From NCBI GenBank assembly GCA_021805825.1, contig JAJZEC010000011.1, positions 1-64,000 of the forward strand: a DNA stretch of 64,000 bases, in the 5' to 3' direction. The notes under the pieces were generated by a model. It ran no database searches. It worked only from the letters and a program-made list of their open reading frames with translations, and was not told the origin of the DNA. The first letter of the stretch is position 1; every line of letters begins with the position of its first letter. This document shows, piece by piece, positions 34,306 through 45,704 of the stretch. This DNA comes from Pseudomonadota bacterium (lineage in GTDB: Bacteria; Pseudomonadota; Gammaproteobacteria; Burkholderiales; Burkholderiaceae_C). A program made the position numbers and the translations under genes.

Positions 34306-35067
34306 GTGCACCTGCCGCTGCGGGCCCTGATCTTCGACGTCGACGGCACCCTGGCGGAAACCGAGCGCGACGGCCACCGCACGGCATTCAACCTGGCCTT
34401 CGCCGAGTGCGGCCTGGACTGGCACTGGGACGAGGCCGTGTATGGCCGCCTGCTGCGGGTGGCCGGCGGCAAGGAGCGCCTGCTGCACTATGCGCGCATG
34501 GTCGGCAGGCAGGTCGATGCGCAGCAGGTCGCGCAGTGGCACCGCAGCAAGACCACGCAGTACCTGCGCCGCGTGCAGCGCGGCGGGGTGCGTCTGCGCA
34601 GCGGGGTGGCGCGGCTTTTGCGCCAGGCGCGCGAGGCCGGGCTGCTGCTGGCCATCGCCACCACCACCAGCGAGCCCAACGTGCAGGCCCTGCTGCGCGC
34701 CAACCTGGGCGAGGATGCGCTGCAAGCCTTCGCCTGCATCGGCGCCGGGGATTGCGTGCCGGCGAAAAAGCCCGATCCGGCGATCTACGACTGGGTGCTG
34801 CGCCGCCTGGATCTGCCCGCGCGGAGCTGCCTGGCCTTCGAGGACTCGGCGCTCGGCCTGCGCGCCGCCCGCGGCGCCGGACTGCGCACCCTGGTGACCC
34901 CTTCCGAGTACACCGAAGGGGAGGACTTCGGCGGCGCGTGGGCGGTGCTCGACAGCCTGGGCGAGGACGACGCCCCGGCACGCGGAAGGATCGGCGCGCA
35001 GCCATGGCAGGGGGTGCTGACGCCGCAGCAGCTGCAGCGCTGGGCGCAGGCCCACCCGGCGGCCTGA
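34306..35067 (+). CDS. cbbY: CbbY-like HAD-IA hydrolase
   Basis: LRALIFDVDGTLAETERDGHRTAFNLAFAECGLDWHWDEAVYGRLLRVAGGKERL; GTG start proposed. Confidence 0.88.
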   Translation: MHLPLRALIFDVDGTLAETERDGHRTAFNLAFAECGLDWHWDEAVYGRLLRVAGGKERLLHYARMVGRQVDAQQVAQWHRSKTTQYLRRVQRGGVRLRSGVARLLRQAREAGLLLAIATTTSEPNVQALLRANLGEDALQAFACIGAGDCVPAKKPDPAIYDWVLRRLDLPARSCLAFEDSALGLRAARGAGLRTLVTPSEYTEGEDFGGAWAVLDSLGEDDAPARGRIGAQPWQGVLTPQQLQRWAQAHPAA

Positions 35068-35080
35068 CGCAGTGGACGAA

Positions 35081-35098
35081 CTAGTGTCCGGACACTAG
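35081..35098. repeat. 18-bp perfect palindrome between convergent genes
   Basis: CTAGTGTCC|GGACACTAG, located between the cbbY stop and overlapping the holA stop codon. Confidence 0.9.
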
Positions 35099-36195
35099 AG
35101 CAGCACCAGCCGCGGGCCCAGCGGGCTGGCGCCGGCCAGCGGGGCGACGACCTCGGCCATCGCCAGCGCGAGCTGGCGCACCGCCTGCCAGGGCTCGTGC
35201 GGCAGCTCCGGCGGACGCAGGCCCTTGATCGCGCGGTCGCAGGCTGCTGCGCGCAGCAGCAGCGCCTCGATGGCGCGCAGGCCCAGGTGCGGCAGCGCGC
35301 GCTGCAGCAGTTTCTCCCGCGGCCCCCAGATGCGGTTGGCGCGCGCCAGCGCGGCGAATCCCTGGCCGCTGTCCAGACCCTGGCGCATGCGCAGCCAGGC
35401 GCGCAGCTCTTCGGCCAGCGTCCAGTGCACGAGCACCGGCGCCACGCCCTCGCCCTGCAGACCGTCGAGCATGCGCAGCAGCCGCGCGGCATCGCCGGCG
35501 AGCACGGTCTCGGCGAGACGGAACACGTTGTAGCGCGCTGCGTCCTGCACCAGTTGCTGCAGCTGCTGCAGCTCGACCGCGCGATCGGAGCCCTCGCCGG
35601 GTTCCAGCAGCAGCGCGAGCTTTTCCACTTCCTGGTGCGCGGCCAGCAGGTTGCCCTCGGTGCGCGCCACCAGCAGTTCCATGCACTCCTGCCCGGCAGC
35701 GCCCTCGGGCAGCCGCAGGCCGTGCTGCAGCAGCCGCTGGCGCATCCAGGCGCCGAGTTGCGCCGGCTCGATGGTGTCCACGCGCACCGCGGTGCCGTGT
35801 TCGGCCAGCGCGCCGAACCAGTCGGACTTCTGCGTCGCCGCGTCCAGCCGCGGCAGCAGCACCAGCGCCAGGCTGTCGCCCTGTTCCTGGCGCGCCAGCT
35901 CGGTCAGCGCGGCGGAGCCGTCGCGCCCGGGTTTGCCGCCGGGAATGCGCAGTTCGACCAGCCTGCGCTCGCCGAACAGGCTGCGCTCGCGCAGCTGCGC
36001 CAGCAGCACCTGCCAGTCGAAGTCCTTGTCCACCTGGCGCGGCTCGGCACGCTCATAGCCGACTTGCGCGGCGGCCGCGCGGATCGCATCCACCGCCTCC
36101 ATCACCAGCAGCAGCTCGTCGCCGAACACCGTGTACGGCCCGCGCAGACCGCTGCGCAGGGCGTCGGCGAGCTGGGCCTGGCGGATCAGCGGCAT
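35095..36195 (-). CDS. holA: DNA polymerase III subunit delta
   Basis: MPLIRQAQLADALRSGLRGPYTVFGDELLLVMEAVDAIRAAA, LFGERRLVELRIPGGKPG; holA-lptE-leuS order. Confidence 0.92.
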   Translation of the reverse strand: MPLIRQAQLADALRSGLRGPYTVFGDELLLVMEAVDAIRAAAAQVGYERAEPRQVDKDFDWQVLLAQLRERSLFGERRLVELRIPGGKPGRDGSAALTELARQEQGDSLALVLLPRLDAATQKSDWFGALAEHGTAVRVDTIEPAQLGAWMRQRLLQHGLRLPEGAAGQECMELLVARTEGNLLAAHQEVEKLALLLEPGEGSDRAVELQQLQQLVQDAARYNVFRLAETVLAGDAARLLRMLDGLQGEGVAPVLVHWTLAEELRAWLRMRQGLDSGQGFAALARANRIWGPREKLLQRALPHLGLRAIEALLLRAAACDRAIKGLRPPELPHEPWQAVRQLALAMAEVVAPLAGASPLGPRLVLL

Positions 36196-36208
36196 CGCGG
36201 TGCGGGCC

Positions 36209-36739
36209 TCAGGGTCGGGCAGCGGCGGCGTCGGCCGGCGGCTGGAAATTGCCCAGCTGGAAGATGATGCGGTCGACCAGCTGGCGGCGCATGCCCTGGT
36301 ACAGCAGGTCGGCCTCCTCGGCCTTGCCCAGCGCCACGCCGGTGCTGTAGCTCATGATGCTGGACAGGCTCAGTTCGGTGCGCGGGATCAGCACGGTGCC
36401 GTCGGGGGCGGTCAGCGCGTAGGCCACGCGTTCGCGCAGGGTGAATTGCGCCACCGTGCCGTCGGAGTTGTAGGCCGAAGCGGTCTGGCTGGTGCTGTCG
36501 TGCAGCAGGGTCAGCACGGCCTGTGCCTGCTTCGGATCGCTGACCAGGCGGGCATTGGTGGTGGCCACCAGGGTGCGTCGCAGCAGCTGCAGCAGCGGCC
36601 CGCCCTGGCCCTGCACGAGCAGTGCGGAGTAGGCCAGGTCGTTGGAGCCGCGCAGCGCGAAGCCGCAGCCGGCCAGCGCCAGCGGCAGCAGCAGCGCGAG
36701 CAGCAGCCGGCGCGCCGCCCGGGTTTCAGACGACCACAT
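36209..36739 (-). CDS. lptE: LPS-assembly lipoprotein LptE
   Basis: Lipobox [11 protein letters not shown]; typical position between leuS and holA. Confidence 0.9.
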   Translation of the reverse strand: MWSSETRAARRLLLALLLPLALAGCGFALRGSNDLAYSALLVQGQGGPLLQLLRRTLVATTNARLVSDPKQAQAVLTLLHDSTSQTASAYNSDGTVAQFTLRERVAYALTAPDGTVLIPRTELSLSSIMSYSTGVALGKAEEADLLYQGMRRQLVDRIIFQLGNFQPPADAAAARP

Positions 36740-39410
36740 TCACCAGCCTCTGCGGCACGACGATGACCTTGCGCGCCGGCCGTGCCTCGGCGTGGCGCAG
36801 GAACTCCGGGCTGGCCAGCGCCGCCGCCTCGATCGCCTCGCGGCTGGCCTGCGCCGGCACCTTCAGGCTGCCGCGCAGCTTGCCGTTGATCTGCAGCACG
36901 AGCTCGATCTCCTCCTGCACCAGCGCCTGCGGGTCGACCTGCGGCCACGGCGCGTCGAGCAGCTCGCCCAGGCGCGCGCCATAGCCCAGCTGCTGCCACA
37001 GCACATGGCACAGGTGCGGCGCCACCGGGTAGAGCACGCGCAGCAGCAGGCCCCAGGCCTCATCGAGCAGCTTGGCGCGCCAGCCCTGCAGGTCCGCGTG
37101 CTGCAGCGCGGGCGTCCACAGTTCGTCGATCTGGTTGAGCATCTTCATGCAGCCGGAGACCACGGTGTTGTACTGCATGCGCTCGTAGTCGTGGCTGATC
37201 TGCCCGAGCACGAGGTGGATCTCGCGGCGGGCATCGCGCAGCGCGCCCAGCGGGCTCGGCAGCGCGCTCCAGGCGCTGTCCTGGGGCGCGCCGCAGGCCG
37301 CCGCCTGCTGCGCGCCGTCCCACACCCGGCGCAGGTAGCGCTGCGCGCCGTCGACCGCCGAGTCGTTCCACTCCAGCGTGGCCTCGGGCGGTGCGGCGAA
37401 CATCGTGAACAGGCGCGCGGTGTCGGCGCCGTAGCGGTCGATCAGCTCCTGCGGATCGACGCCGTTGTTCTTGCTCTTGCTCATCGTGCCCACGCCGCCG
37501 TAGTCGACCGCGCTGCCGTCGCGCTTCAGGCGCGCGCCGACGACGCGACCGTCGGCGTCGAGCGTCGGCTCGACGTCGTGCGGCCAGAAGTACTCGACGC
37601 CCCCGCCTGCATCGCGGCGGGAGTAGATGTGGTTGAGCACCATGCCCTGGGTCAGCAGGCGGCGGAAGGGCTCATTGGCGCGCACCAGCCCGAGGTCGCG
37701 CATCACCTTGGTCCAGAAGCGCGCGTACAGCAGGTGCAGGATCGCGTGCTCGATGCCGCCGATGTACTGATCCATCGGCAGCCACTGGTCGACGCGCTCG
37801 TCGACCATCGCGTCGTGGTTGTCGGCGCAGGCGTAGCGCATGTAGTACCAGGACGAATCGACGAAGGTGTCCATGGTGTCGGTCTCGCGCCGCGCCGGGC
37901 GCCCGCACTGCGGGCAGTCCACCTGCACGAACGACGCGCAGCGTGCCAGCGGGTTGCCGCTGCCGTCGGGGATCAGATCCTCGGGCAGCAGCACCGGCAG
38001 GTCGCGCTCGGGAACCGGCACTGTGCCGCAATGCGCGCAGTGGATGATCGGGATCGGCGTGCCCCAGTAGCGCTGGCGGGAGATCCCCCAGTCGCGCAGC
38101 CTCCAGGTCACGCGCTTGTCCCCCAGGCCGCGCGCTGCCAGCAGATCGGCCACGCGGTCGACCGCCTGCTGGTGGCCGAGGCCGTCGAGATCCTCGAAGC
38201 CGGGCGCCGAATGCACGCAGCGGCCGCGCTGCTTGTCGGCGTACCAGTCGGCCCAGCGGGTGTCGTCGAAGGTCTCGCCGGGAAGCTCGACGACCTGGCG
38301 GATCGGCAGGCCGTACTTGCGGGCGAAGGCGAAGTCGCGCTCGTCGTGTGCCGGAACGCCCATCACCGCGCCGTCGCCGTAGCTCATCAGCACGTAGTTG
38401 CCGACCCACAGCGGCACCGCGGCGCCGGTCAGCGGGTGGCGCAGCTGCAGCCCGGTGGGCATGCCCTCCTTGTCCTTCAGCGCCAGTTCGGCCTCGGTCG
38501 TTCCGCCCTGCGCGCAGCGGGCGATGAAGGCCGCCAGCTCCGGGTTGCCGGCCGCCGCGTGGGCGGCCAGTGGGTGCTCGGGGGCGACGGCGCAGAAGGT
38601 CACGCCGAAGATGGTGTCCGCGCGGGTGGTGAACACATGCATGCGACCGTCCTGGATCAGGCGCCCGGTCTCGTCGCGGATGTCGTGCTCGAAGGCGAAG
38701 CGCAGGCCCTCGCTGCGGCCGATCCAGTTCTGCTGCATCAGCCGCACCCGCTCGGGCCAGCCGGAGAGGAAGTCGGGGCTTTCCGGGTCGGCCACCGCGT
38801 CGAGCAGTTCCTGCGCGTAGTCGGTGATGCGCAGGTAGTAGCCGGGAATCTCGCGCCGTTCCACCGGCGCCCCGCTGCGCCAGCCGCGGCCGTCGATGAC
38901 CTGCTCGTTGGCCAGCACCGTCTGATCCACCGGATCCCAGTTCACGACCTGGGTGCGGCGCTCGGCAATGCCCTTCTCCAGCATGCGCAGGAACAGCCAC
39001 TGGTTCCAGCGGTAGTACTCGGGCGAGCAGGTGGCGACCTCGCGGCTCCAGTCGATGGCCAGGCCCATCGACTGCATCTGCCGCTTCATGTAGGCGATGT
39101 TGTCGTAGGTCCAGCGCGCCGGGGGCACGCGGTTCTTCATCGCCGCGTTCTCCGCCGGCAGCCCGAAGGCGTCCCAGCCCATCGGCATCAGCACGTTGTG
39201 CCCGCGCATGCGCAGGTAGCGGGTCAACATGTCGTTGATGGTGTAGTTGCGCACATGGCCCATGTGCAGCTTGCCGCTCGGGTACGGAAGCATCGAGCAG
39301 GCGTAGAACTTGGTGCCGGGAGCGTCCTCGCGCACGCGGTAGGCATCGATGGCCTGCCAGTGCTGCTGCGCTGCGCGCTCGACGGCGGCGGCGTCGTACT
39401 TGGAAGTCAT
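36726..39410 (-). CDS. leuS: Leucyl-tRNA synthetase
   Basis: [62 protein letters not shown]. Confidence 0.98.
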   Translation of the reverse strand: MTSKYDAAAVERAAQQHWQAIDAYRVREDAPGTKFYACSMLPYPSGKLHMGHVRNYTINDMLTRYLRMRGHNVLMPMGWDAFGLPAENAAMKNRVPPARWTYDNIAYMKRQMQSMGLAIDWSREVATCSPEYYRWNQWLFLRMLEKGIAERRTQVVNWDPVDQTVLANEQVIDGRGWRSGAPVERREIPGYYLRITDYAQELLDAVADPESPDFLSGWPERVRLMQQNWIGRSEGLRFAFEHDIRDETGRLIQDGRMHVFTTRADTIFGVTFCAVAPEHPLAAHAAAGNPELAAFIARCAQGGTTEAELALKDKEGMPTGLQLRHPLTGAAVPLWVGNYVLMSYGDGAVMGVPAHDERDFAFARKYGLPIRQVVELPGETFDDTRWADWYADKQRGRCVHSAPGFEDLDGLGHQQAVDRVADLLAARGLGDKRVTWRLRDWGISRQRYWGTPIPIIHCAHCGTVPVPERDLPVLLPEDLIPDGSGNPLARCASFVQVDCPQCGRPARRETDTMDTFVDSSWYYMRYACADNHDAMVDERVDQWLPMDQYIGGIEHAILHLLYARFWTKVMRDLGLVRANEPFRRLLTQGMVLNHIYSRRDAGGGVEYFWPHDVEPTLDADGRVVGARLKRDGSAVDYGGVGTMSKSKNNGVDPQELIDRYGADTARLFTMFAAPPEATLEWNDSAVDGAQRYLRRVWDGAQQAAACGAPQDSAWSALPSPLGALRDARREIHLVLGQISHDYERMQYNTVVSGCMKMLNQIDELWTPALQHADLQGWRAKLLDEAWGLLLRVLYPVAPHLCHVLWQQLGYGARLGELLDAPWPQVDPQALVQEEIELVLQINGKLRGSLKVPAQASREAIEAAALASPEFLRHAEARPARKVIVVPQRLVNVVV

Positions 39411-39464
39411 GTGGGCTGGGTCAGGGAGGGGGCCCGCAGCGCGCGGCGGGCGCAAGGCGACATG

Positions 39465-40364
39465 TTAGTTGCCGGCGTCGGGCGCGGGGTCGATCCCGAG
39501 TTCGCTGCGCAGCAACTGCCAGGCCTGCTCGGCGGTCTCGACGAAATGGAACAGCTCCAGATCCTCGGCGCCGATCATCCCGGTGTGCACCAGGTGGTCG
39601 AAATCGATCAGGGAAGTCCAGAACGCGCGGTCGAACAGAAGGATCGGCCGCCTGTGCACCTTGCGCGTCTGGGTCAGGGTCAGCACCTCGAAGAGCTCGT
39701 CCAGGGTTCCGAAGCCTCCCGGAAAGCACACCAGCGCCACCGAGCGCATGAGGAAGTGCATCTTCCGCATGGCGAAATAATGGAAGCGGAAGCACAGTTC
39801 CGGCGTGATGTAGGGATTGGGCTCGGATTCATGTGGCAGCACGATGTTCAGGCCGATGCTGGGCCCGCCGGCGTCCAGTGCGCCGCGGTTCCCGGCTTCC
39901 ATGATGCCGGGGCCACCGCCGGTGACCACAGCCAGCGGCTGCGCCAGCCCCTGGCTGTCGCGGGTGACGAGTTCGGCGAAGCGCCGCGCCTCCTCATAGT
40001 GGCGCGAAAGCTCCAGCGCCTGGCGCGCGCGCGCCTCGGCGCGGGCGTCGCCGTCGGCCTGCGCCTGCCGCAGCCGCTGCTGCGCGACCTCGGGCGGCAG
40101 GGTGCGCGCGCTGCCGAACACGACCACGGTGGCGTCGATGCCGTGCTGGCGCTGCACCATCTCCGGCTTGAGCAGTTCGAGCTGCAGGCGCACCGGGCGC
40201 AGATCCTCGTGCAGCAGGAACGCCGGATCGGTGAAAGCCAGGCGGTAGCTGCTTTCCGGGCCGTCGTAGCGCGACGGCGGCGTGGCCGCGGTGGCCGCGG
40301 TGGCCTCGTCGCGGGCGCTGGGGAAGTTGCGCTCGTGCACCGAGCTGGGGGCTTTGCGGGACAT
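39465..40364 (-). CDS. TIGR00730/LOG family Rossmann-fold protein (lysine decarboxylase-like)
   Basis: [21 protein letters not shown] and [21 protein letters not shown] (PGGxGTxxE motif). Confidence 0.92.
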   Translation of the reverse strand: MSRKAPSSVHERNFPSARDEATAATAATPPSRYDGPESSYRLAFTDPAFLLHEDLRPVRLQLELLKPEMVQRQHGIDATVVVFGSARTLPPEVAQQRLRQAQADGDARAEARARQALELSRHYEEARRFAELVTRDSQGLAQPLAVVTGGGPGIMEAGNRGALDAGGPSIGLNIVLPHESEPNPYITPELCFRFHYFAMRKMHFLMRSVALVCFPGGFGTLDELFEVLTLTQTRKVHRRPILLFDRAFWTSLIDFDHLVHTGMIGAEDLELFHFVETAEQAWQLLRSELGIDPAPDAGN

Positions 40365-40481
40365 CCCCGCAGCTTAGCGCGGGCCACCGCGCAGCGCAGT
40401 GCTTGCGCGGCGCGGCCTCTATACTGGCCGCCGCGCCAGCCGGCCCTGCCCGGCGCAGCTCCCGACCCTTTTTTCCGCCCG

Positions 40482-41633
40482 ATGGCCCCTTCCCCGGAAG
40501 CGCTCGAGCCCAGGCCCGAGCGCATGCAGTTCGACGCCCCGCTGACGCTGCGCAGCGGGGCGGTGATGCCGGCCTACGAACTGATGGTCGAGACCTACGG
40601 CCGCCTGAACCCGCAGCGCAGCAATGCCGTGCTCATCTGCCACGCGCTGAATGCCAGCCACCATGTGGCCGGCTGCTACGGCGGCGACGAGAGCAGCCGC
40701 GGCTGGTGGGACAACATGGTCGGCCCCGGGCGCCCGCTGGACACCCGGCGCTACTTCGTCATCGGGGTGAACAACCTCGGCTCGTGCTTCGGCTCCACCG
40801 GGCCGATGAGCATCGACCCCGCCACCGGCAAGCCCTGGGGCAGCCGCTTCCCGGTGGTCACCGTGGAGGACTGGGTGGACGCCCAGGCGCGGGTGCTCGA
40901 CCGCCTGGGTATCGAGCGCCTGGCGGCGGTCATGGGCGGCAGCCTGGGGGGCATGCAGGCGCTGTCCTGGACCACCCGCCACCCCGATCGCGTGGCCTAT
41001 TGCGTGGCCGCAGCGACCGCGCCCAGCCTGTCGGCGCAGAACATCGCCTTCAACGAAGTGGCGCGGCGGGCGATCATCAGCGATCCCGACTTCCACCAGG
41101 GCAACTACTACGAGCATGGGGTGGTGCCGCGCCAGGGCCTGAGCGTGGCGCGCATGATCGGCCACATCACCTACCTCAGCGACGACGCGATGGCCCGCAA
41201 GTTCGGCCGCAGCCTGCGCGGCGGGGCCCTGACCTACGGCTTCGACGTGGACTTCCAGATCGAAAGCTACCTGCGCTACCAGGGCGAGAAGTTCAGTGGC
41301 TATTTCGACGCCAACACCTACCTGCTGCTGACCCGCGCGCTGGACTACTTCGACCCGGCCGGGGAGCACGAGGGCAACCTCGCCGCCGCGCTGGCCCCGG
41401 CGCGCGCGCGCTTTCTGCTGGCCAGCTTCACCACCGACTGGCGCTTCTCCCCCGAGCGTTCGCGGGAGATCGTGCGCGCCCTGCTGGCCAACCAGCGCGA
41501 GGTCAGCTACGCGGAAATCGAGTCTCCCCACGGCCACGACGCCTTCCTGCTCGACGAGCCCCACTACCACGACGTGGTGCGGGCCTATTTCGGGCGCATC
41601 GCCGGCGAGCTCGGCATCGGGGAGACGGCATGA
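40482..41633 (+). CDS. metX: Homoserine O-acyltransferase (acetyl- or succinyl-transferase)
   Basis: [50 protein letters not shown], nucleophile region [14 protein letters not shown]; followed by metW. Confidence 0.95.
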   Translation: MAPSPEALEPRPERMQFDAPLTLRSGAVMPAYELMVETYGRLNPQRSNAVLICHALNASHHVAGCYGGDESSRGWWDNMVGPGRPLDTRRYFVIGVNNLGSCFGSTGPMSIDPATGKPWGSRFPVVTVEDWVDAQARVLDRLGIERLAAVMGGSLGGMQALSWTTRHPDRVAYCVAAATAPSLSAQNIAFNEVARRAIISDPDFHQGNYYEHGVVPRQGLSVARMIGHITYLSDDAMARKFGRSLRGGALTYGFDVDFQIESYLRYQGEKFSGYFDANTYLLLTRALDYFDPAGEHEGNLAAALAPARARFLLASFTTDWRFSPERSREIVRALLANQREVSYAEIESPHGHDAFLLDEPHYHDVVRAYFGRIAGELGIGETA

Positions 41634-42208
41634 GCCGGCGTCTGGACGTGATTGCCGCGCGCGTGCCGCGGGGCAGCCGGGTGCTCGACCTGGGCTGCGG
41701 CAACGGCGCCCTGCTGGCCCACCTGCGCGAGCACCGCGGCTGCTCGGTGCAGGGGGTGGAAATCGACCCCGACAAGGTCGTCGCCTGCGCGCGGCGTGGG
41801 GTCGACGTGCTGCAGCTCGACCTCGAGCAGGGACTGTCGATGTTCGCCGACGGAAGTTTCGACCTCGTGCTGATGATCGACTCCCTGCCCAACCTGCGCA
41901 ACACCGAGCGCGCGCTGCGCGAGGCGGCGCGCGTCGGGCGCACCGGAATCGCCACCTTCGCCAATTTCGCCTACTGGCGCATCCGGCTGCGGGTGGCCGG
42001 CGGGCGGCTGCCGGTGACCGAGGAGCTGCCCTACCAGTGGTACGACACCCCGAACCTGCGGGTGGCCACCTTCAGCGACTTCTCGGTGCTGGCCTCCAAG
42101 TGCGGCCTGCGCGTGCAGCAGGCTTTCGGCCTGCACGCCGGCAGCGAGGTGCACACCCTGCCCAACCTGCTGGCGTCGGAGGCGATGTTCGTGTTCAGCG
42201 CGAGCTGA
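41630..42208 (+). CDS. metW: Methionine biosynthesis protein MetW
   Basis: [37 protein letters not shown]-like [16 protein letters not shown], overlapping metX by ATGA. Confidence 0.95.
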   Translation: MSRRLDVIAARVPRGSRVLDLGCGNGALLAHLREHRGCSVQGVEIDPDKVVACARRGVDVLQLDLEQGLSMFADGSFDLVLMIDSLPNLRNTERALREAARVGRTGIATFANFAYWRIRLRVAGGRLPVTEELPYQWYDTPNLRVATFSDFSVLASKCGLRVQQAFGLHAGSEVHTLPNLLASEAMFVFSAS

Positions 42209-42821
42209 AACCGCCGCTGCCGCGGATCAGGCGCATGAATTCCGCGCGGGTGCTGGGGTCGCTGCGGAAGCTGCCGAGCAGCGTGCTGGTGACCATGCTG
42301 ACGCCGCGCTTGTGCACCCCGCGCGTGGTCATGCATTCGTGGGAGGCCTCGATCACCACCCCGACGCCGCGCGGTTGCAGGGTGTCGTGGATGCACTGGG
42401 CGATCTGCGCGGTGAGCTTTTCCTGCACCTGCAGCCGCCGCGCATAGGTCTCGACGACCCGCGCCAGCTTGCTGATGCCCACGACGCGGTGGCTGGGCAG
42501 GTAGCCGATATGCGCGCGCCCGATGATCGGCGCCATGTGGTGCTCGCAATGGCTCTCGAAGTCGATGTCGCGCAGCACGATGATCTCGTCGTAGCCGGCG
42601 ACCTCCTCGAAGGTGCGCGCGAGGTAGGCGGTGGGGTCGTCGGCGTAGCCGGCGAACCATTCGCGGTAGGCGCGCGCGACCCGCGTGGGGGTGTCGCGCA
42701 GGCCTTCGCGAAGCGGGTCGTCGCCGGCCCAGCGCAGCAGGGTTCGGATGGCCTGCTCGGCCTGTTCTTCGGTGACCGGATCGCCGGGCGGGGAGGGTGC
42801 GGGAGTCGATGGGGTGGACAC
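42195..42821 (-). CDS. folE: GTP cyclohydrolase I
   Basis: [56 protein letters not shown]. Confidence 0.95.
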   Translation of the reverse strand: MSTPSTPAPSPPGDPVTEEQAEQAIRTLLRWAGDDPLREGLRDTPTRVARAYREWFAGYADDPTAYLARTFEEVAGYDEIIVLRDIDFESHCEHHMAPIIGRAHIGYLPSHRVVGISKLARVVETYARRLQVQEKLTAQIAQCIHDTLQPRGVGVVIEASHECMTTRGVHKRGVSMVTSTLLGSFRSDPSTRAEFMRLIRGSGGFSSR

Positions 42822-42911
42822 GAAGGGCTCGCCGGTGGAGGATGGCCTGCCCGGCAGTGTAGGCCGCCGCGCGACACCGCGCCCGAAACGGCCGTGCTCG
42901 GCCGGCCGTGC

Positions 42912-43922
42912 TCAGACTCCCATGCGGCGAGCCATGCGGCGCAGCCCGAGCCACTGCTGGGCCCAGAACCCGCGCCCGTAGTCCTCGCCCTGGCCGAGCG
43001 GCGGGGGCAGCTGCGCGCGCACCCCGGTGGGCTGCAGCGGGGTGCCGTGGTCGGCCGAGCCGAACAGTGCGTCCCACCACGGCAGCAGCACGCCGAAATT
43101 GCAGCCCTGGAGCCGAGCCCGGTTGCCATGGCCGAGCTCGTGGCCGTATCCCACCGCGTGGTGCAGGCGGTGGAAGCGCGGGCCGACCAGCAGTCGTTCG
43201 CCCAGGCGGCCGAAGCTGAAGCGGATGTTGGCGTGCTGCACGCTCTGCAGCGCGCCACCGAGCAGGCTGAGGGCGACGAACTGCCCCGGCGGAACGCCGA
43301 TGAACAAGGCCAGCGCCGAGAAGAACGCGGCCTGCAGCACGTCGTCGAGCAGGTGGTTGCGGTCGTCGGCCCACAGGCTGAGCTTGCGCTGGCTGTGGTG
43401 CACCGCGTGCAGCTCCCACCACCAGCCGACCTGGTGCTGCAGGCGGTGGTACCAGTAGCCGGCGAAATCCAGCACCACCAGGTACAGCAGGAAGCCGGCC
43501 AGCGGGTGGCCGCGAAGCCACGGCCCCATCGAATCCAGGTTCAGGCTGCGCCAGCCGTGCATGCGCATCCCTTCCAGCAGCATGTCGAACAGCGGCTGCA
43601 GGGTGAAGAACAGCAGCAGCGGGATCAGCCCGAGGCGGTTGATCAGGGTGTAGAGCACATCGACCCCGATGCCCTTGCGGTCGTTCCAGCGCTCCAGCGG
43701 GAACAACCACTCCAGCGGCCGCAGCAACGCGTACACCAGCAGCACCTGCAATCCCCCGGCAATCACCCACACCAGGTTGTCGTAGGCCATGTCGTCGAGG
43801 TACATCAGGTGCCAGCGCCACAGCAGCGGCTGCACCAGGCTCAGGAACAGCCAGCTCTGCAGCTCGCCGACGCCCTGCGCGAGCAGCGCGCGCGCGGCGT
43901 CCATCCAGGCTAGGGGGTGCAT
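42912..43922 (-). CDS. Sterol desaturase/fatty acid hydroxylase family protein
   Basis: Histidine clusters YHRLQH, HAVHHSQ and HRLHH; several TM segments. Confidence 0.9.
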   Translation of the reverse strand: MHPLAWMDAARALLAQGVGELQSWLFLSLVQPLLWRWHLMYLDDMAYDNLVWVIAGGLQVLLVYALLRPLEWLFPLERWNDRKGIGVDVLYTLINRLGLIPLLLFFTLQPLFDMLLEGMRMHGWRSLNLDSMGPWLRGHPLAGFLLYLVVLDFAGYWYHRLQHQVGWWWELHAVHHSQRKLSLWADDRNHLLDDVLQAAFFSALALFIGVPPGQFVALSLLGGALQSVQHANIRFSFGRLGERLLVGPRFHRLHHAVGYGHELGHGNRARLQGCNFGVLLPWWDALFGSADHGTPLQPTGVRAQLPPPLGQGEDYGRGFWAQQWLGLRRMARRMGV

Positions 43923-43932
43923 GCGCGTTCCC

Positions 43933-44997
43933 TCAGAGCTCGCGCGCACCGGGGCGCAGCGGCGGCGATATCGGGGGCGACAGCGGGGGCAGGTTGTCGT
44001 AGAACGGCGCCCGGTTGCGGAAATAGATGCCGTGGGGGGAGTCCCCCACGCCGATGACGTCGACCAGCTTGCGCTGCTGCATGTCGATCACTCCGACCGA
44101 GCGGTCGAAGCGGAAGGTCGTCCACAGCCAGCGCCGGTCGGCGGACAGCTCCATGTCGTCCGGCCCGGGCCGCAGCCCGCTGATGTCCCCGACCTTGCGC
44201 AGCGCCTGCATGTCCAGGATGCTGATGCTGTCGGAGATGCGGTTGGTCACCAGCACATGACGGCCGTCGGCCAGCGAGCGGAAATTGTGCGCCGCATCGC
44301 CGGTGACGATGCTGCCCAGCAGCCGGCGGCCCCTCCAGTCGACCACCACCACCGCGTTCGATCCGGTCAGCGCCACCAGCAGCACGCGATCCTCCGGGGT
44401 CAGCCAGACCCCCGCCGGGGTATCGCCGACCTTCAGGGTCCACAGCAGGCTTTGCGTGGGCAGGTGGATCGCCGCCACCTCGCCGGTCTGCTGCAGGCTG
44501 ACGAACACCATCTGGCTGTCGGCGCTGAAGGCCATGTGGCTGGGCAGAGCCTCCAGGGGCATGCGGTGGACCAGGCTCAGGTTGCGTCCGCCGAAGTAGC
44601 GGTAGATGTCGACCCGGTTCAGCCGCAGGCAGTTGGCGACGAACCAGTTCGTGTCCGGGGAGAATCCGATCTGGTACGGATCCTCCACGCCCTGCCGCCA
44701 GCCCTCGGGAGCGCCGCTGGCAGGGTCGAGGAACAGCAGGCTGTCGCCCACCGCGTTGGCCACCACGAGCAGGCGGTTGTCCGGGGTGGCCATCAGGTGG
44801 TGCGGTTCCTTGCCGACCTCGAAGGTGCGCAGCACCTGTCGCTTGGCCTGGTCGATCAGGGTAATGCTGGCAGCGGCCGAATCGAGCACCACCACGCGGT
44901 CGGCATCGGAATCGGTGGCGGCGGTGGCGGCGGCGCCGCGGGCGAGCAGGGGGGACAACGCCAGGCAGGCGGCGCTACGCAGGAATTGACGGCGCAT
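43933..44997 (-). CDS. YVTN/YncE-like beta-propeller protein, secreted
   Basis: Signal peptide MRRQFLRSAACLALSPLLARGAAA; repeated blades (VVVLDSAAASITLIDQAKRQVLRTFEVGKEPHHLMATPDNRLLVVAN). Confidence 0.85.
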   Translation of the reverse strand: MRRQFLRSAACLALSPLLARGAAATAATDSDADRVVVLDSAAASITLIDQAKRQVLRTFEVGKEPHHLMATPDNRLLVVANAVGDSLLFLDPASGAPEGWRQGVEDPYQIGFSPDTNWFVANCLRLNRVDIYRYFGGRNLSLVHRMPLEALPSHMAFSADSQMVFVSLQQTGEVAAIHLPTQSLLWTLKVGDTPAGVWLTPEDRVLLVALTGSNAVVVVDWRGRRLLGSIVTGDAAHNFRSLADGRHVLVTNRISDSISILDMQALRKVGDISGLRPGPDDMELSADRRWLWTTFRFDRSVGVIDMQQRKLVDVIGVGDSPHGIYFRNRAPFYDNLPPLSPPISPPLRPGAREL

Positions 44998-45252
44998 GGG
45001 GGTTCGGCAAGGGTGCGCGGCGCGGGCCGCGGCGAGGAAGCAACGCGACAGCCTAGTCCCAGGTTGACCTCGGCTACCCCATGGGCAGCTCCGCGGCAAC
45101 AAAGCAGCAACGAGTCTGTGGATAATCAGCCACACCACGCGGCGCTGCGGGCGGCTGTCGGCAAAACGCCCGGCAGCCGCGTTGAAGGGATGCGGCTGCC
45201 GGCATCCGCCCCGCCGCGCGTTGCGCAGCGCGCAAACGAACAGCATTCGACC

Positions 45253-45696
45253 ATGAACTTTCGATCCATCCCGCGGGCGCCCGGCCGCGCCCGGCGCCAC
45301 GCACTGGCGGCGGTGCTGGGTGTGGCGCTGAGCCTGGCGCTGGCCGCGCCGGCCAGCGCCGATGTGCACTGGTCGGTGGGCATCGGCATCGGCGCGCCGG
45401 CCTATTACGGCGGCTACTACCGCGGCTATTATGGCCCGTGGGGGCCCGGCTGGGGGCCCGGCCCCTGGTATTACGCGGCGCCGCCGGTGGTGGTCGCGCC
45501 GGCCCCGCCCCTGGTGCAGTACGTGCCGCCCCCGGTCGAGGTCGCGCCGCGCCCGCTGGGGCCGCCGCCGCCCTCGTTCTGGTATTACTGCTCGAACCCG
45601 GCGGGCTACTATCCGCAGGTTTCCGAATGCCCTGGCGGCTGGTCCCCGGTTCCCGCACAGCCCCAGGCCCAGGTACCACCGTCTCATCCTCGCTGA
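45253..45696 (+). CDS. Secreted Gly/Tyr/Pro-rich protein
   Basis: Signal peptide then YYGGYYRGYYGPWGPGWGPGPWYYAAPPVVVAPAPPLVQYVPPP, C-terminal FWYYCSNPAGYYPQVSECPGGWSPV. Confidence 0.8.
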   Translation: MNFRSIPRAPGRARRHALAAVLGVALSLALAAPASADVHWSVGIGIGAPAYYGGYYRGYYGPWGPGWGPGPWYYAAPPVVVAPAPPLVQYVPPPVEVAPRPLGPPPPSFWYYCSNPAGYYPQVSECPGGWSPVPAQPQAQVPPSHPR

Positions 45697-45704
45697 CCGA
45701 TGCC

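Noticed and set aside
40279-40308. Tandem GTGGCCGCG units
   Set aside because: Short Ala/Thr codon repeat ([12 protein letters not shown]) inside the LOG-family coding sequence; no wider repeat.
36642-40481. 1663-aa ORF 36642-41633 as one giant protein
   Set aside because: The 5' 3.8 kb is antisense to leuS and the LOG-family gene. Only the 3' part from 40482 is real (metX). High-GC stop-poor frame.
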